Below are positions 12,758 to 24,702 of a DNA stretch of 64,000 nt, one piece after another. The stretch comes from Vesta saturnalis (taxonomy: Eukaryota; Arthropoda; Insecta; Coleoptera; Lampyridae), in contig JARFJB010002420.1 of assembly GCA_036346205.1 (NCBI GenBank), forward strand, positions 457,501-521,500, given 5' to 3'. The notes below the pieces were generated by a model. It was given only the letters and a program-made list of their open reading frames with translations, was not told the DNA's origin and did not search any database. Numbering within the stretch: position 1 is the stretch's first letter; every line of letters starts with the position of its first letter. The position numbers and the translations under genes are program-made.

Positions 12758-13342
12758 ACGTGCATGCGTGCGTGCGTGCGAGCGTACGTACGTGCGTGCG
12801 AGCGAGCGTACGTGCGTTCGTACGTGCGAGCGTGCGTGCGAGCATGCGTGCGTGCGTGCGAGCATGCGTGCGTGAGTACGTGCGAGCGCGCGTGCGAGCG
12901 TGTGTGCATACGTGCGAGCTTGCTTGCGTGCGTGCGTGTGTACGTGCGAGCGTGCGAGCTTCCGTGCGTGTGTACGCGCGTGCGTGCATGCGTGTTTTTC
13001 GTTTGATCCTCGTGCTAAAGCAGGGCTAGTCGATTGTATGTAGTTGTAGGCACTATTGTGTTGACTAAAAGCTATAATTGGAAACGTTGCTTGCTATACC
13101 CAGTCCATGGAGTTATGTTTAATTAGCTTTTTTGACAGATGTATTTATTTATGATAAGATCAGGCATGCATGTAAAGTAATATAGAGGTGAAACTAACTA
13201 GCTAATGTGTTTTGTTGCTACACGTATCACAGTATTGAAGATTCTGTTTATGTATTAGAAAACGTACTGCAGTCTCGAAACAGAATGCAGATAAAAATTG
13301 AAGGAAGTGAATACGGTACAACTTCTGCGAACGAGCTGAAAG
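12634..13342. repeat. 25-bp perfect inverted repeat around a GT array
   Basis: The 25 bases at 12634-12658 (ending TTCGCAGAAGTTGT) reappear exactly as reverse complement at 13318-13342. The arms enclose about 660 bases that contain the GT/GTGC microsatellite. Homology does not extend outside the arms. The right arm lies in a 60-codon open frame (13207-13389) that I do not recognise. Confidence 0.75.
12703..12998. repeat. GT then GTGC/GTGCGAGC microsatellite
   Basis: A (GT)n core of about 50 bases grades into about 240 bases of GTGC and GTGCGAGC units with ACGT interruptions. The result is a strand with almost no A or T-rich text. Apparent long cysteine/valine/arginine or histidine/threonine open frames are repeat artefacts. 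Confidence 0.95.
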
Positions 13343-13812
13343 ATTTGAAGCGTGTGCAGCATTTCCAGAGCCGTGTTGAAACCAGTTAATTTAGGGCTAA
13401 CCTCGTGTCCATGTAATAATAATGTCTGATAAAACTATTAGGGTTATTAGCTACTTTTATAGGTTGTTACAATATAATCGTTCAAGGTGAAGACGATGAG
13501 ATGATTGTATCTCAAAATCTCGATAATAATGATACTCTCCATGAAATTTCAAGTAAAATTCGATTACGCCACTCTTATTTCAGATTAGAAATTTTTTAAA
13601 ACGTTTAGTTGACGTTACTATTAATCCTAACTGATAAAAATCCATATAACGTGAATCACATATGTGTGTGTGTGTGTGAACGTAATTGAGTATACAATAG
13701 TTTTTATGTAACCTGCAGATTCAATTATTTAAAAGTAATTTCCGTGTTAGCAAAATTTTTAAAATATTTGTAAGTGTTTTAAATGTAAATTTTCTTTTGT
13801 AAGTACAACATG
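13343..13812. other. unassigned DNA
   Basis: No recognisable coding or repeat signal beyond a short GT run near 13662-13678. Confidence 0.5.
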
Positions 13813-14110
13813 ATTGTTGTGGGTGGGTGGTTGGGTGGGTGGGTGGGTGGATGCGTGCGTGCGTGCGTGCGGCGCGCGCGTGCGCGTATGCGTGGCGGGT
13901 GCGCGTGCGTGTGCGCACGTGTGCGCGCGTGCGCGCGCGTGTGCGCGCGTGTGCGCGTGTGCGCGTGTGCGCGCGTGTGTGCGCGTGTGTGCGCGTGTGT
14001 GCGTGTGTGCGCGTGTGCGCGCGTGTGCGCACGTGTGCGTGCGTGCGCGCGCGTGTGTGCGCGTGTGTGCGCGTGTGTGCGCGTGTGTGTGTGTGAGAAA
14101 GAGAGAGGGG
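13813..14110. repeat. GGGT then GTGCGC microsatellite
   Basis: The array starts with (GGGT)n-like text, continues as alternating GT/GC (GTGTGCGC and GTGCGC units) for about 240 bases and ends in a GA-rich run (GAGAAAGAGAGAGGGGG). Almost perfectly alternating purine-pyrimidine sequence of this length has Z-DNA potential. Confidence 0.95.
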
Positions 14111-14176
14111 GAGGAAGAAATAAGATAGAGCAAGAGAGGGGTGTGCATTATCAGCGCAGACCCTGATACAAGTCCT

Positions 14177-14412
14177 GCCTTACAAGAACCTCCTTATTAG
14201 AATACAATTTTGTATGACGGGGCAAAGGCCTACAGCTGTAAGATTAAGTTAGAACAACATACAATTGCATCAAGGGGGCACGATAGGGACTAAGCTCTAC
14301 ACTTATCTTATAAGGTTAGGTACCCACACCATCTCACGCCATGGGGCGAGGGCCTGAGAACAAGTTGCTAAGCCCTACACGTGTCGTACAAGAACCTCCT
14401 TATTAGAAATAC
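14177..14412 (+). repeat. direct repeat, about 207-bp spacing
   Basis: The phrase TACAAGAACCTCCTTATTAG occurs at about 14180 and again at about 14387 in the same orientation. Between them the text is rich in short related phrases (CTAAGCTCTACAC / CTAAGCCCTACAC). Confidence 0.65.
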
Positions 14413-14702
14413 GTTTTCTCGTATAGGTAAAAGATCATCCAATAGCATATGACCATTTAAACAATAGGACCGATAATTTTAATAATAATATCTTATTAAT
14501 TATGCAATTTCCAACATTGTATGCGTGTGCAACCTCCAGGGGCACTGTTCTTAATATAGCCAGAAGGACCTTAATACCATCAAAAATAACCCTAAGACCA
14601 AGTCCAAGTCCAGGTCCACCCCCAGCCCCAGGTCCAACCCTAACACTTATCCCTAGACCAGCCCCAGCCCTTCACGTGCGCAAGTACAGAAAGGCTCTAA
14701 TT

Positions 14703-15045
14703 AGGGTTGACCCATAGGGTAGAAAATACGTGTCCTATACGTGAGCTGTCATAAAATAGGGTGAAAAATCACGCCCTACATGTGAGCTATCATAAAATAG
14801 GGGTGAAAATACACGTCCTATACGTAAGCGAGTAAAAATAATTAGGGTTGAAAAGGGCCTTCGAAAAGAAAGGGTTGAAAATACGGTCTCACACGTGGGT
14901 GTGTGTAAATTAGGGATGAAAATTCCAGCAGGTGTTGAAAATACGGTCTCAGACGTGGGTGTGTAAAAATATGGGTGAAAAAATACGTCCTACACGTAAG
15001 CGAGTAAAAATAAGGGTGGAAAATGTGGTCCCCCACGTGGGCGGT
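14703..15045 (+). repeat. about 41-bp minisatellite, 7-8 variant units
   Basis: Units begin AGGGT(T)GAAAATACG, continue TCCTACACGTGAGC-like and end TGTAAAAAT. Unit starts are visible near 14703, 14757, 14799, 14870, 14911, 14970 and 15011, with one short unit near 14845. The centre of each unit is a near or perfect CACGTG palindrome; the last two informative units give GACGTGGG and CCACGTGGG. The array runs into TGACGTCA at about 15050 and AAGATGGCGGC at about 15064. Confidence 0.75.
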
Positions 15046-15066
15046 CTTGTGACGTCAAAATCCAAG

Positions 15067-15113
15067 ATGGCGGCCAAGGTGTTACTACTCCTGAATTTAG
15101 CATTAATATTCTG
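15067..15113 (+). other. possible first coding exon (signal-peptide-like), weak
   Basis: An ATG in a good context (AAGATGG) at 15067 opens a frame reading MAAKVLLLLNLALIFW. It is hydrophobic like a signal peptide and ends in a stop at 15115-15117. A splice-donor-like CTG|GTAATT sits just before the stop, at 15113/15114. A CRE-like TGACGTCA lies about 17 bases upstream. The AAGATGGCGGC phrase also occurs inside a mariner end at about 37540, so the resemblance to a gene start may be chance or repeat-derived. Confidence 0.2.
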
Positions 15114-15117
15114 GTAA

Positions 15118-17700
15118 TTGTTATCTCTTTAAGGGGTACCCAGTAACGAGTAACTATAAATTACCTTTGGGTCTGATTATCCTACCCCTAGCTGTACATA
15201 ACTTTTAAGTATTCAATTGTAAAGTCAATCCATTTTATATGTATTTTCGGACAGGTCAATGTTTACAGTGCAAGATTTCATTTCATTTGTTTAGATTTTA
15301 TACATAGAAAACCTGTACGTGTGAATGCATTCAACACTGCGGCCCTAAATTTGTGAAATTATATACACTCATTAATCTTTTAGTTATTAAAAGCAATCGC
15401 CTATCTGTTATAGTGACTTGTTTAAAACTTTATTGGCTATACACTGTATGATTATGCTTATGTGCCATGGGGGTGGACTATTCAATAACACAAAAATTCA
15501 CTAATTATTATAAACTAAAGCTATATTTTTTTGATCGAGTACTGACACTGCTCAATTAAAATAACGTAGCTTTGAATTATCCACAATTATACAGTTAATT
15601 TGTAAATTCAATTTAACTTACTCTGTTATTTAGACTGGGTATCTACCTAAATTATTGATTTCTTTGTTTCTACATTCTAATTTAAACTAAAATTAATTTG
15701 GCCATTAAGTTTCGGGGTTGGTTTATATTGTTTTGATCAACATACTTTAATTTATCACCAATAACAGGAATATTATACAACCCTTTATTTTGGTTCTAAC
15801 TCGTAGTATTCATTTAAGATACTATCCTGATGCTTTCTGATATTTGTTACTTAGCTAGGAAAATGCCTAACGCTCTCTTATTATCTCTTAACTTTTAGAT
15901 ACCACATTCGTCACTGTAAGGACCCACACCACCACTACTTTGACCGAGCTACCGGTGGACCCTAATGCTATCTTCGCTCTGTTACTGTAAGTTTGGGTAC
16001 AGTATGAAGATTTGCATGTAACGCTTTGTTGGGGATGAAGTGTTTAAAAATTTACAAATGAAAGGAGTTATTGTGGATTTAAAGAAAAATACCAGTGAAT
16101 TTTTCTTTCAAAATTTGAGAAGTGTTAAATCAGATTTAAAGTAAACAGCAAGCATCGAGTTAGAAGTGTTATGTATTGAAGCGTGTAATCTAACAAAGAA
16201 ACCTAAAGCAGTACTTTAAGTAACAAAATTAAGGCGTATTTGTTAAGTTAAACAGTAATGGACAGTACTGCCATTGATTTGAGTACTTGTGCGATTGTTA
16301 ACGGTACTAAATCGATTGTATAGAAACATTTAAGCACTCTGATGTTCAAGTGACGTAAATATTTCCTGTGACAAACATTTATTTTGAAGGGCATATAGCA
16401 AATCCAGCTGCCCAATTCTTATATACGCGTAAGGCGTAAAATAACTCGAACATTTAAGTAGCGAGTGGTGTGACGGACGGACTAAGTGATTAAATGTGAC
16501 CGTTTGTTAGTGAGCAGTGTGGTTACATAAAGAATTAATTACAACGAATCCACCCAGTGGGGACATTACCCCAGACAAATGACTGCGGAGTTTAATTGTA
16601 AGAATAATTTTAGATTGTTGAATGATAGTAGTGTGATTTTCTTTAGAGGTGTTTTTGTTCAAATGGTTAATGCCATTCAAGTATTAAGGATAGCCTATCT
16701 CTATTAATTGGTTTTATATGTTTAGATTATAAAATTTAGGATTTTAATTTAGTGCTCTTCGAAGCAATGTCTGTAATTTTTTTTTGAAGATTGGTAATAC
16801 AGATACATTATTTAACTAATTTATTTTTATTATTTGTTTAAATTGTGATAAAATTGTATTGCTACCTTGTATTAAATTACATAATCATTCTTTGGAAATT
16901 TGGCTAAAGATTGATCTGAAACTGTTCATTTTGGGTAAGGTCGATTAAAGAATTTACTGATTCGAAATTCTTTTAGTCATTAAATACAGAACACTGATAA
17001 CAAGATATTCATTAAGCAGAAATTTCAGATTTTAATTCTTACAATTCATTCAGGTTGGCGAATGTTCATGATTCATGAACGACGCACTAATCTTTGAATG
17101 CGAATGAATGTTTGTGTGTTTAAAAATTAATAGACTGAAGTATCTTGGGTGATATTTATTTATTTCAGAATTTTTAATCTACGTTTATACGAGGGTCAAT
17201 TAGAAAGTTTCCAGATAACGTTTTATTACTTTGATTTTTCGAATATAAAGGGTATGATCAATCAGTTTACGACGACTCGTATACTTCAATATTTTATTAA
17301 GCTTTGGGATAAATTTATTTTTAAGGGTTTAAGATTTTCAAAATTGTATCGACGCGTATTAAATTTGCGGAGAGGAAATTTAACGTACTCCGTTAAAGTG
17401 AAAGTGTGATTGAACTTGAGTTGTATATGATTTTATTCAGTAGGCTACAATCTTCCACGGTCAGGTACGATTAACTTAACACCTCGCCTTTATTTTAGAA
17501 AAATTTAAGATTGTGATGGTAGCTAGAGACAATTTTTCTCGGATTGAATGTTATTTGTTGATTTATGGTAAATGTAAGGTGTTTGAAACTACCTTTCAAT
17601 CATTCCACTTCTTATATCGACTCCACTCATTGCTACTGCAGTTGGCTTGGCAAGCCGCCTACCTAGGTGGGCCTGAATGAAGCTAGTGGGGTTTGATCGT
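15118..17700. other. AT-rich DNA without recognised genes
   Basis: Apart from the exon-like segment at 15899-15986, the only sizeable frame is 17149-17409. It has no recognisable domain. No retroelement protein is seen. Confidence 0.5.
15899..15986 (+). other. possible internal exon, weak
   Basis: An 88-nt segment is bounded by an acceptor-like CTCTTAACTTTTAG and a donor-like CT|GTAAGT. It is open in one frame, reading TTFVTVRTHTTTTLTELPVD and onwards, and is less AT-rich than its surroundings. The phase needed (one base carried in) does not match the two bases left by the candidate donor at 15113, so the two do not join simply. No family is recognised. Confidence 0.22.
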
Positions 17701-17705
17701 GTAAC

Positions 17706-18430
17706 AGTGTGTATGTGCGTGTGCGTGTATGTGTTGTGTGTTGAGTGAGTGTGCGCGTGCGTGTGCGTGTGTGCGTGTACGCGCGTGTGCGTGTGTGCGT
17801 TTGTGCGCGTGTGTGCGTGTGTGCGTGTGTGCGTGTGTACGTGTGTGCGTGTGTTATGTGTGCGTGTGTGCGTGTGTGCGTGTGTGCGCGTGTGTGCGTG
17901 TGTGCGTGTGTGGTGTACGTGTGTCGTGTTAGTGCGTGTGTTATGTGTGCGTGTGTGCGTGTGTGCGTGTGTGCGTGTGTACGTGTGTGCGCATGTGTAC
18001 GCGTGCGTGAGTTCGTGTTCTTGCGTGTGTGCGTGTGTGGGTGTGTGCGTGTGTGCGTGTGTGCGTGTGTGCGTGTGTACGTGTGTGCGCATGTGTACGC
18101 GTGCGTGAGTTCGTGTTCTTGCGTGTGTGCGTGTGTGTTTGCGTGTTTGCGTGTGTGCGTGTGTGCATGTGCATGCGCATGTGCGCGATTGTGGGTTCGC
18201 ATGTGTGGGCGCTTGTGTGCATGCGCGCGCGTGTGTGTGCGCGTGTGCGTACGTGCGAATTTTTCCGCATTCGTGTGCGCGTGTGTGTGCGTATGAGTAT
18301 ATGCGGGCGTATGTGCGTGCGTGTATTTACGTGTGCGCGTGCGTGAGTTCGTGTGTTCTTGCGTGTGTGCGTGCGTGGGCGTGGGCGTGCGTGTGTGCGT
18401 GCTTGTGTGCGTGTGTATATGTGTGTGCAT
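17706..18430. repeat. 725-bp GTGTGTGC-type microsatellite
   Basis: A long array of GTGTGTGCGTGTGTGC-like units contains internal higher-order copies. For example the phrase GCATGTGTACGCGTGCGTGA followed by GTTCGTGTTCTTGCGTG occurs at about 17992 and again at about 18090, 98 bases apart. The very long threonine/histidine and valine/cysteine frames on both strands are artefacts of the array. Confidence 0.95.
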
Positions 18431-18567
18431 TACTATTTCATAGTGCTAAGATTAATACTATGCAGTTGTAATGCTTTGCTCTGTTTGTAGAACGTAATTG
18501 CACTTACATTCAGAAAGTTACATATAAACCTTCATGATTTCTTATATCAGTATTAGAAACATATTTT

Positions 18568-18940
18568 CGAGCACCCTGTATAAAGAACGGCCAGTGTTTT
18601 CCATACACTATCCAAATTGAACTAAAAAATTTTTTTAACCCACGTATTTTAGGTCTGCAAGTGTTAATTTTGACTGAAAATTTTACATAATTTGAAAATC
18701 GTTGTCATAAGCGAAATATGTTTATTTTCTCTCTAGAATCCAAATATCCATTAAAAATAGGAGGTTCTGTTTATATTAAGCGAGTTAAGGTCGACATCCG
18801 ATATAACGAGAAGTGCCAATCATTTTGAAAGTACGTTAACCCAATGACCGCATCGACATCAGTGCACTATCAATTTTCAGAGTTTTGCCTTTTCGTAAAT
18901 CCATAGTTGCAGTTTATCGTCGGACACCCTGTATATATGT
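18568..18940. repeat. mariner-type terminal motifs flanking non-coding DNA
   Basis: CACCCTGTATA occurs at about 18573 and CACCCTGTATATA at about 18923. This is the outer motif of the mariner-like elements elsewhere in the window. The two are in the same orientation, so this is not a simple element with inverted ends. It may be the remains of two terminal pieces. No transposase is seen. Confidence 0.4.
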
Positions 18941-21930
18941 GCTCACACACGCACGAAAATGTTAACAGTCAAGTTTCTTAAACAGCAGTTGTTAACCATA
19001 TCCTGCATATCCTGGATAACTAAAATGCAGATATAGAAAATGTTAAACGAGTTATTTATAAGTAGACGTGTGCTTACATAAATGAGCAGGATCTTCGTAC
19101 GTGCGACCATTAAAACTAAAAGACAAAAACGTTTGTAATGGCTCAAATGGTTATATTTATTCTACGTGAATTTCCAGTTTTAGATTGAGATTACATAGCT
19201 ATGTTCGAATTGATGACCAATATCGTACTACATTTGACATGCTTCCTGCATAAACTACTCTTATAAAAATGATTATAGCACAACAAGTTAGATGTTTTTT
19301 TTTCAAACACTTACAAAATCTAGTGCTGAATAGTTCAACCAACTATAAGTATTAAAATCATTAAAAAACAAACCCTTGTGATTTTTAAATCGATCAGGTC
19401 GATATAAAATGAAGCTATACGTAGTTCATTTCACGAAAGTGTAACTATTGATAGCTGTTCTCCGACTGACAAGCGCTACGTAATAACATTCCCTATAGCG
19501 TGGTATAAAAAGATGTTCTTTCTAGTATCTTTACCAGGTACCATGTACCAGCTATTTGTCTAGAAACATGTGCTGACCACATCGGATTTTTGATAGAAGC
19601 TAGATGGACATGGTGATTGTGTGTAAAAGCGACATACATGACTTGTCACATTATAACAATTACCTTAACACTCCTAACTTCACTAGTTTTACTCTAGAAC
19701 CAGAAGTTATCATCACTTGGACATTACCATTTTTAGGAAATCTATTAATACAAATAATGCAGTATTGTTCATTCCACTCTGTCTGTCATAAAGTGGCTGT
19801 CTTTTCAATTTACCTTTAAAACAAGACAATTTTAATGAAAAACTTAATATAGTATTCCAACCTGTTAATAATATGAATAGCTATCCCAGTATATTAATCA
19901 AAACATTATTCAACGAAACGTATCTTTTACATTCTATTGAAGACACTGCCTTATTAATATTTTTGAGAATGTCTGTTATAGATCCCTTCCTTTGATAAGT
20001 CCTCTTCTTTTCATTTTCAACATATTTTCAAGTATTGTAGTATAAATGTTTCTTTCCCTAACAAGAATAATTTAAAATCTTCACTTATGGAAACTAAACA
20101 CAAAATTGAATAATTATATCAATCAGGTGTTTACATATTCAACCGATCATCGTGTGATTGTAATTGTATTGGTCAAACTGGTCATCCCTTTCCGAATAGA
20201 TCCACACTTCACAAACGTCTGCCTTGGCATAATAAATCTATTTCATTGGACAATCTCATTAAATTCTAAATTTTACATATCTTGGTTACTCCATTAACCA
20301 TTCACGAGTTTTATCTTTTTTTCACTTAAAAGACATATCATTTAATATGGTATGTAATGATGTTCGGCAGTCTGAAAATTTCTCTTTCATAAGGTTTTTT
20401 TGTGAATAGATACTAACCCTACATGTTTTTACTAAATTATAAATAAAATAATGAATAGATGTTAACGTTCATGTTATCGTTAAATTACAAATGAAGTAAT
20501 ACATGTCGAAATTAAAAGAAGAAGTTTTACTCTTAGAGTTTTCATACCTTTGATTGATTAGGTACGCTTGTGATATACCTAATTATATAATATAATTAAT
20601 TGTGTGTGTAATGGGTTAAGGGCGAGGACGTTTCTTTGGAGGAGATTTTTACTATTCGTTATTCCTAACATCTTGTGAGATTCCACTAACAGTTTTTAAA
20701 TGCAATGTTAATAACAAATAATGCGTTTCCTGTGTATAACCTGACTAGCTCCAATAGTTTGTTTCGATGCCTTTTCCGCTTTGGGAACTTTCCCCTTCTG
20801 CATAAACCGTACGCCTGACTCTCCGCTTTAATTGTCAGCTTCTCTCATGTTTTTTATTAATTCTCATTAAGTCTCAGACAGTTTAAGCCTTTGACTATTA
20901 AATCGTTTTTAGATTAATTTATCTATCTAAGTTATTTTTTATTTGTGTACAAATTAAAGATACTGAGGAAACAATTAAATAAGTTAATTTTTATGTTTTT
21001 CTTTATTTATCTTCTATACATAAGCTTTTAGCTTATGTAGAACGAGTTATCTCTTAATGTATATCATTTAAATATTATATGGTATTGTTTCCTTCACTAA
21101 TAATAAATTAAATATTCTGTAACTATTTCAATTAAGCTTCCTAGTTAGGGTAATACAGTAGTTAGTAATAGTTTAATCCGTGTAAATCATTCCAATATTA
21201 TTTTCAAAATTCCCTAGGACTAAACTTGAAAATATCGATCTTACACATTTCTCATCTATTCCATTTTTACCTGGGACAGAAATTTAACGAACGTAAAGCG
21301 TAACCTCTCTAAAATGTGTGAAAGAGTAATAAAATAGTGTTATGCATTTTTACACATGATTTTAATACTGCTATTCTAACTACCTTTAGTACAGGGACGT
21401 ATTGAGGAATATTTTTAGCGTATTTTGCTTTTATTCTTATCCATGATCCATAGCTATTGTTTTCCTGTACTTTTAACATTATTTTCTTAGCCATTATCTT
21501 ACACCAGATCCTGCTAAGCGAATTAGCTAGACCGAGAAATTATTTATTTTATTTGAGAAAATGCGTAGTGAGATTTTACTTAAAAGTAACACGACTTTAA
21601 CTGTAAATAAAGTCAGATGTAGATCTTCTATTACTTATGTACTTTTCAGTTAACCGTATCATTTATGCACTATTCAGTAGGGATTTGATTATGTTTGTGC
21701 ATGATTGTAAATACACCTACGTATCAATGCACCAAGTGATATGTGATACTCGGTATGTGCGTATTAATGAAGAAAAAGGCCTTCAAGGGGAGGGCGAGCT
21801 GTTCGAGCTTCCCTTACTCATTCAGCCACAGTCATGGATATGTATGGTAAGGTCATTCATAGGTGCGCTCAGGATAGGATCGGAAATAACGGAAGTTACT
21901 AGCCCAGCATTCACCTAGACATGATATAAT
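18941..21930. other. AT-rich DNA without recognised genes
   Basis: About 3 kb with only short frames on both strands and no recognisable protein, RNA or repeat motif. The same holds for both ends of the stretch. Confidence 0.5.
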
Positions 21931-21934
21931 GTGT

Positions 21935-22085
21935 GTATGTGCAGTGATCATACCGATATATGCGTATAAGAAAATCCCTCGTTCAGAGTAGACGGTATCG
22001 GGTACCGAACCCATTACCTCCCGAATACCGAGACCGTGTTACACCTTTACGGCGTATCGTCGACTAGTTGACTTACATATAATCA
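21935..22085 (-). mobile_element. tRNA-derived SINE, truncated copy
   Basis: On the minus strand the phrase ATTCGGGAGGTAATGGGTTCG, then GTACCC, closely matches the polymerase III promoter region of the SINE at 32007-32385. The downstream text is also similar (CGTCTACTCTGAACGAGGGA here, CGTCTACCTTGTTTGAGG there; TATCGGTATGATCAC against TATCGGAATGGTCAC). The B box is GGTTCGGTACCC near 22000-22011, one or two changes from consensus. The 3' half of the family is missing. Confidence 0.65.
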
Positions 22086-22129
22086 ACGTTTCATATTTAA
22101 GGACTAATATGCTCGTCAAATGACAACCA

Positions 22130-24702
22130 TCCACAACCTTCACGCTATTCCATTACGGGGTAGGCAAAAATATCCCTGCCTCTTATTTATTTTTCATTCA
22201 CAATCGGTCTCTAAGCTTTCCTATCTCCACATACCTCTCCAGCTGTCGCAAGATTCATACATTATATCCGACATGTCCTTTTATTTTTAAAACTTCTTAT
22301 CTTTCTTTCTGTTATCATACGTTTTTCCACATGTGCTTCTCAGGAATCTCATACCAACGGAATTTATTTTTCTTCCATGGCTTTTTTGACATATGTCACT
22401 TCCATACAGTACTGACGGGACATACACGCCATTATAGATTGCTTGTTTCGCAGCTAGGCTAATGCTTTCGTTTCTCATTATCGTCCACATACCTCCAATC
22501 ACTTTCCTCCCAGCATTGACCGTTCGTCCAATCTCGCCATCCATTTTACCATCTACAGTAAACATTCTACCCAGATATACCAACTCGTTCGCTTGTTCCA
22601 CAATTTTATCTTGCAGAGTAAGTATCTTAGTTTTGTTCATGTTCACCCACATATTGTATCAAACTTCCTCAGAGCAGTTTGTAGCTCATCTGCACTGTCA
22701 CTTAATAAGACTGACATCTGCATACACCAGAACCCGTATATTTACATCACCAACCATTACATCGTTTGCATCGGTACATGCTTGCCTAACACATTTATGC
22801 ATGTATACATTGAACAACCACGGTAGTATCACACAGCCATGCCGCACTCCTTGTTCAATATTCAAGTATTCACGCACACCTTCTCTCACCCTAAGACATG
22901 TTCGGCTACCGTTGTATATTGGCCTTATTCCGTTTATTAGACCTTTATTTACGCTATGTTTATTTAATATTTCCCACAGCTTCTCCCTATTCACGCTGTC
23001 GAATGCTTTACCCAGATCTACAAACGCACAATATAGCTTCCATTTTACACTTAGACACTTATCGATCACCTGCTGAAGAGCAACTATCTGATCAACACAT
23101 CCTCTTCCTGGTATGCAGCCACCCTGCACATCCCAAATCTTAGTTTGTGTAGTTTCTCATACTCTATCAATTAGTATTCTTTCAAATACTTTACCAGGTA
23201 CACTGAACAAACTTATTCCTCTGTAGTTCTTGTAATCATTTCTGTTCCCCTTAACCTTATACAATGGTACAATGGTCGCCCTCTTCCAGTCTCTCGGCAC
23301 TTTTCTACACTTAAGGCATACATTGAATAATTCACACAATCTTCGTGTTAGCTTTGCACCTCCATACTTTAGCATTTCACCAGTGATTTCATCTACGCCT
23401 GCTCCTTTACCGTTTTTTAACGTTTCTACCGTTTTCTCTACCTCGTTTATCCCTATATACTTCTCATTTTCTTACTTTCCTCTTTACTTATTCTGCTTCT
23501 TTGTTTCTGAATCTGTACACCGCATACAATCGTTTTTTCTCAGCCTCATCTTCTGCAGCAATCTTTTTTTTTATATACTGCCTTTTTTTACCGATTCATT
23601 CCACAAAGCACGTTTTTCCTGTCTACCTATAGTCGCTCTTCCACATATCTGTACTGCACAATTGACAACATAGTCTTTCAAGTTTATTCATGCAGTTTCA
23701 ACGTCAGTATCTGTTATTTGTCCGTTCCATACATTTTCATTCACATTCAACTCTTTACTAACAGCATCTGTGCATTTCATTCTTGCGCCGTTATATACTA
23801 GTTTGTCACCGTAATTCTGAACGTTCGCACTACGTTTACTTTCTTTCCCTAGACCCACTTTTGCCCTAAACACACTCTCGGTACAACGAAAAAGTGGTCC
23901 GATCCACACTCCGGTCCGTGCTTTTAGATTCACTTCTTTGCCATGTATGCATATGCACATTTTTATTTTTAAATCCCGTATTAAATAGAAACAGGCCTCT
24001 CTCTACATATATGTTCACCAGGCGTTCACCATTCTCATTGACCCTTTCGGTCTCCGAACTTCCCCAGAACGCGTTCAGCTTGTTCTCTCTGTTCATCCAC
24101 CCATCCGTTCATATCTCCCAATGTCATCACTCTTTCGTGGCTTACATACGTTCAACACGTTCTCTACAACTTTCCAGAAGTTCTCACACTCTTGGTCTCT
24201 TTCTCCAGTCACCGGTACATAGTACGCAATAAGAAAAATTCTTCGAAACTCCACTTTCATTCTAACTCACATTACCCCGGGAGATACCAAGTCGTACTGT
24301 TTAACACATTTTTTCGCTTTTTCACTTACAACACCCCAACTCATGTTGCTCTATGCACTTCAGTCTCAATTTCTGACAATAGTGCTAGGCTACCACCCTC
24401 CATCTCCACAGCATCCATTTCTTTGCGCTTTGTCCCCGATGCACACAGAATATCAAGCTGCCTTTCGTACATTACATTCGCAATTTCACATTCCACGTAC
24501 CGACTTGCCATTCATTCCGAGCACATTCGTCAGCACCGGGGTCTGTCTGTTTCGACCAGGACTGCCCTTTGTAGCCAGGTCGCTCCGAGGCAATTGCATT
24601 GTTCTCTTGAGTGATACTATAGCGGGCAGACCGATTACTAGCCAAATCGTTCCCCCGACGATGTAGCATTTCCTACTAACGATATCGTCCTACTACCGGA
24701 CA
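22130..24702 (-). mobile_element. RTE-type LINE, copy R2
   Basis: Minus-strand copy of the R1 family with the same 5' end (GTCCGGTAGTAGG at 24690-24702) and the same 3' UTR (TACCCCGTAATGGAATAGCGTGAAGG near 22140-22165). It therefore has both ends but is internally shortened to about 2.6 kb. Confidence 0.8.
22200..24669 (-). pseudogene. RTE endonuclease-reverse transcriptase (R2), decayed
   Basis: Coding blocks run right to left. The start is MLHRRGNDLASNRSARYS with GTWNV near 24490. The endonuclease C-terminal part lies near 23870-24090 and the linker with AVSKELNV near 23750. RT block 23157-23375 keeps KVPRDWKRATIVPLYK, which R1 has lost. 22698-23129 has AFVDLGKAFDSVN and GVRHGCVILPWLFN. 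The catalytic box near 22700-22720 is damaged: YAD is followed by V through a small deletion that removes the second aspartate and shifts the frame. 22287-22652 gives the region after it, ending at FLRSTCGKT. The RWFGHIERM segment present in R1 has been deleted. Confidence 0.75.

Noticed and set aside
12567..13029. Arg/Ala/Cys-rich frames of about 100 codons
   Set aside because: Products of the GTGC microsatellite in all frames.
14703..15045. AGGGTTGAAAA units as CRISPR or as telomere-like TTAGGG repeats
   Set aside because: Units are variable in length and sequence with no spacer pattern, and the rest of the unit is unrelated to telomeres.
17589..18471. Frames of up to 255 codons over the GT array
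   Set aside because: Same artefact; no domain, only repeat translation in both strands.
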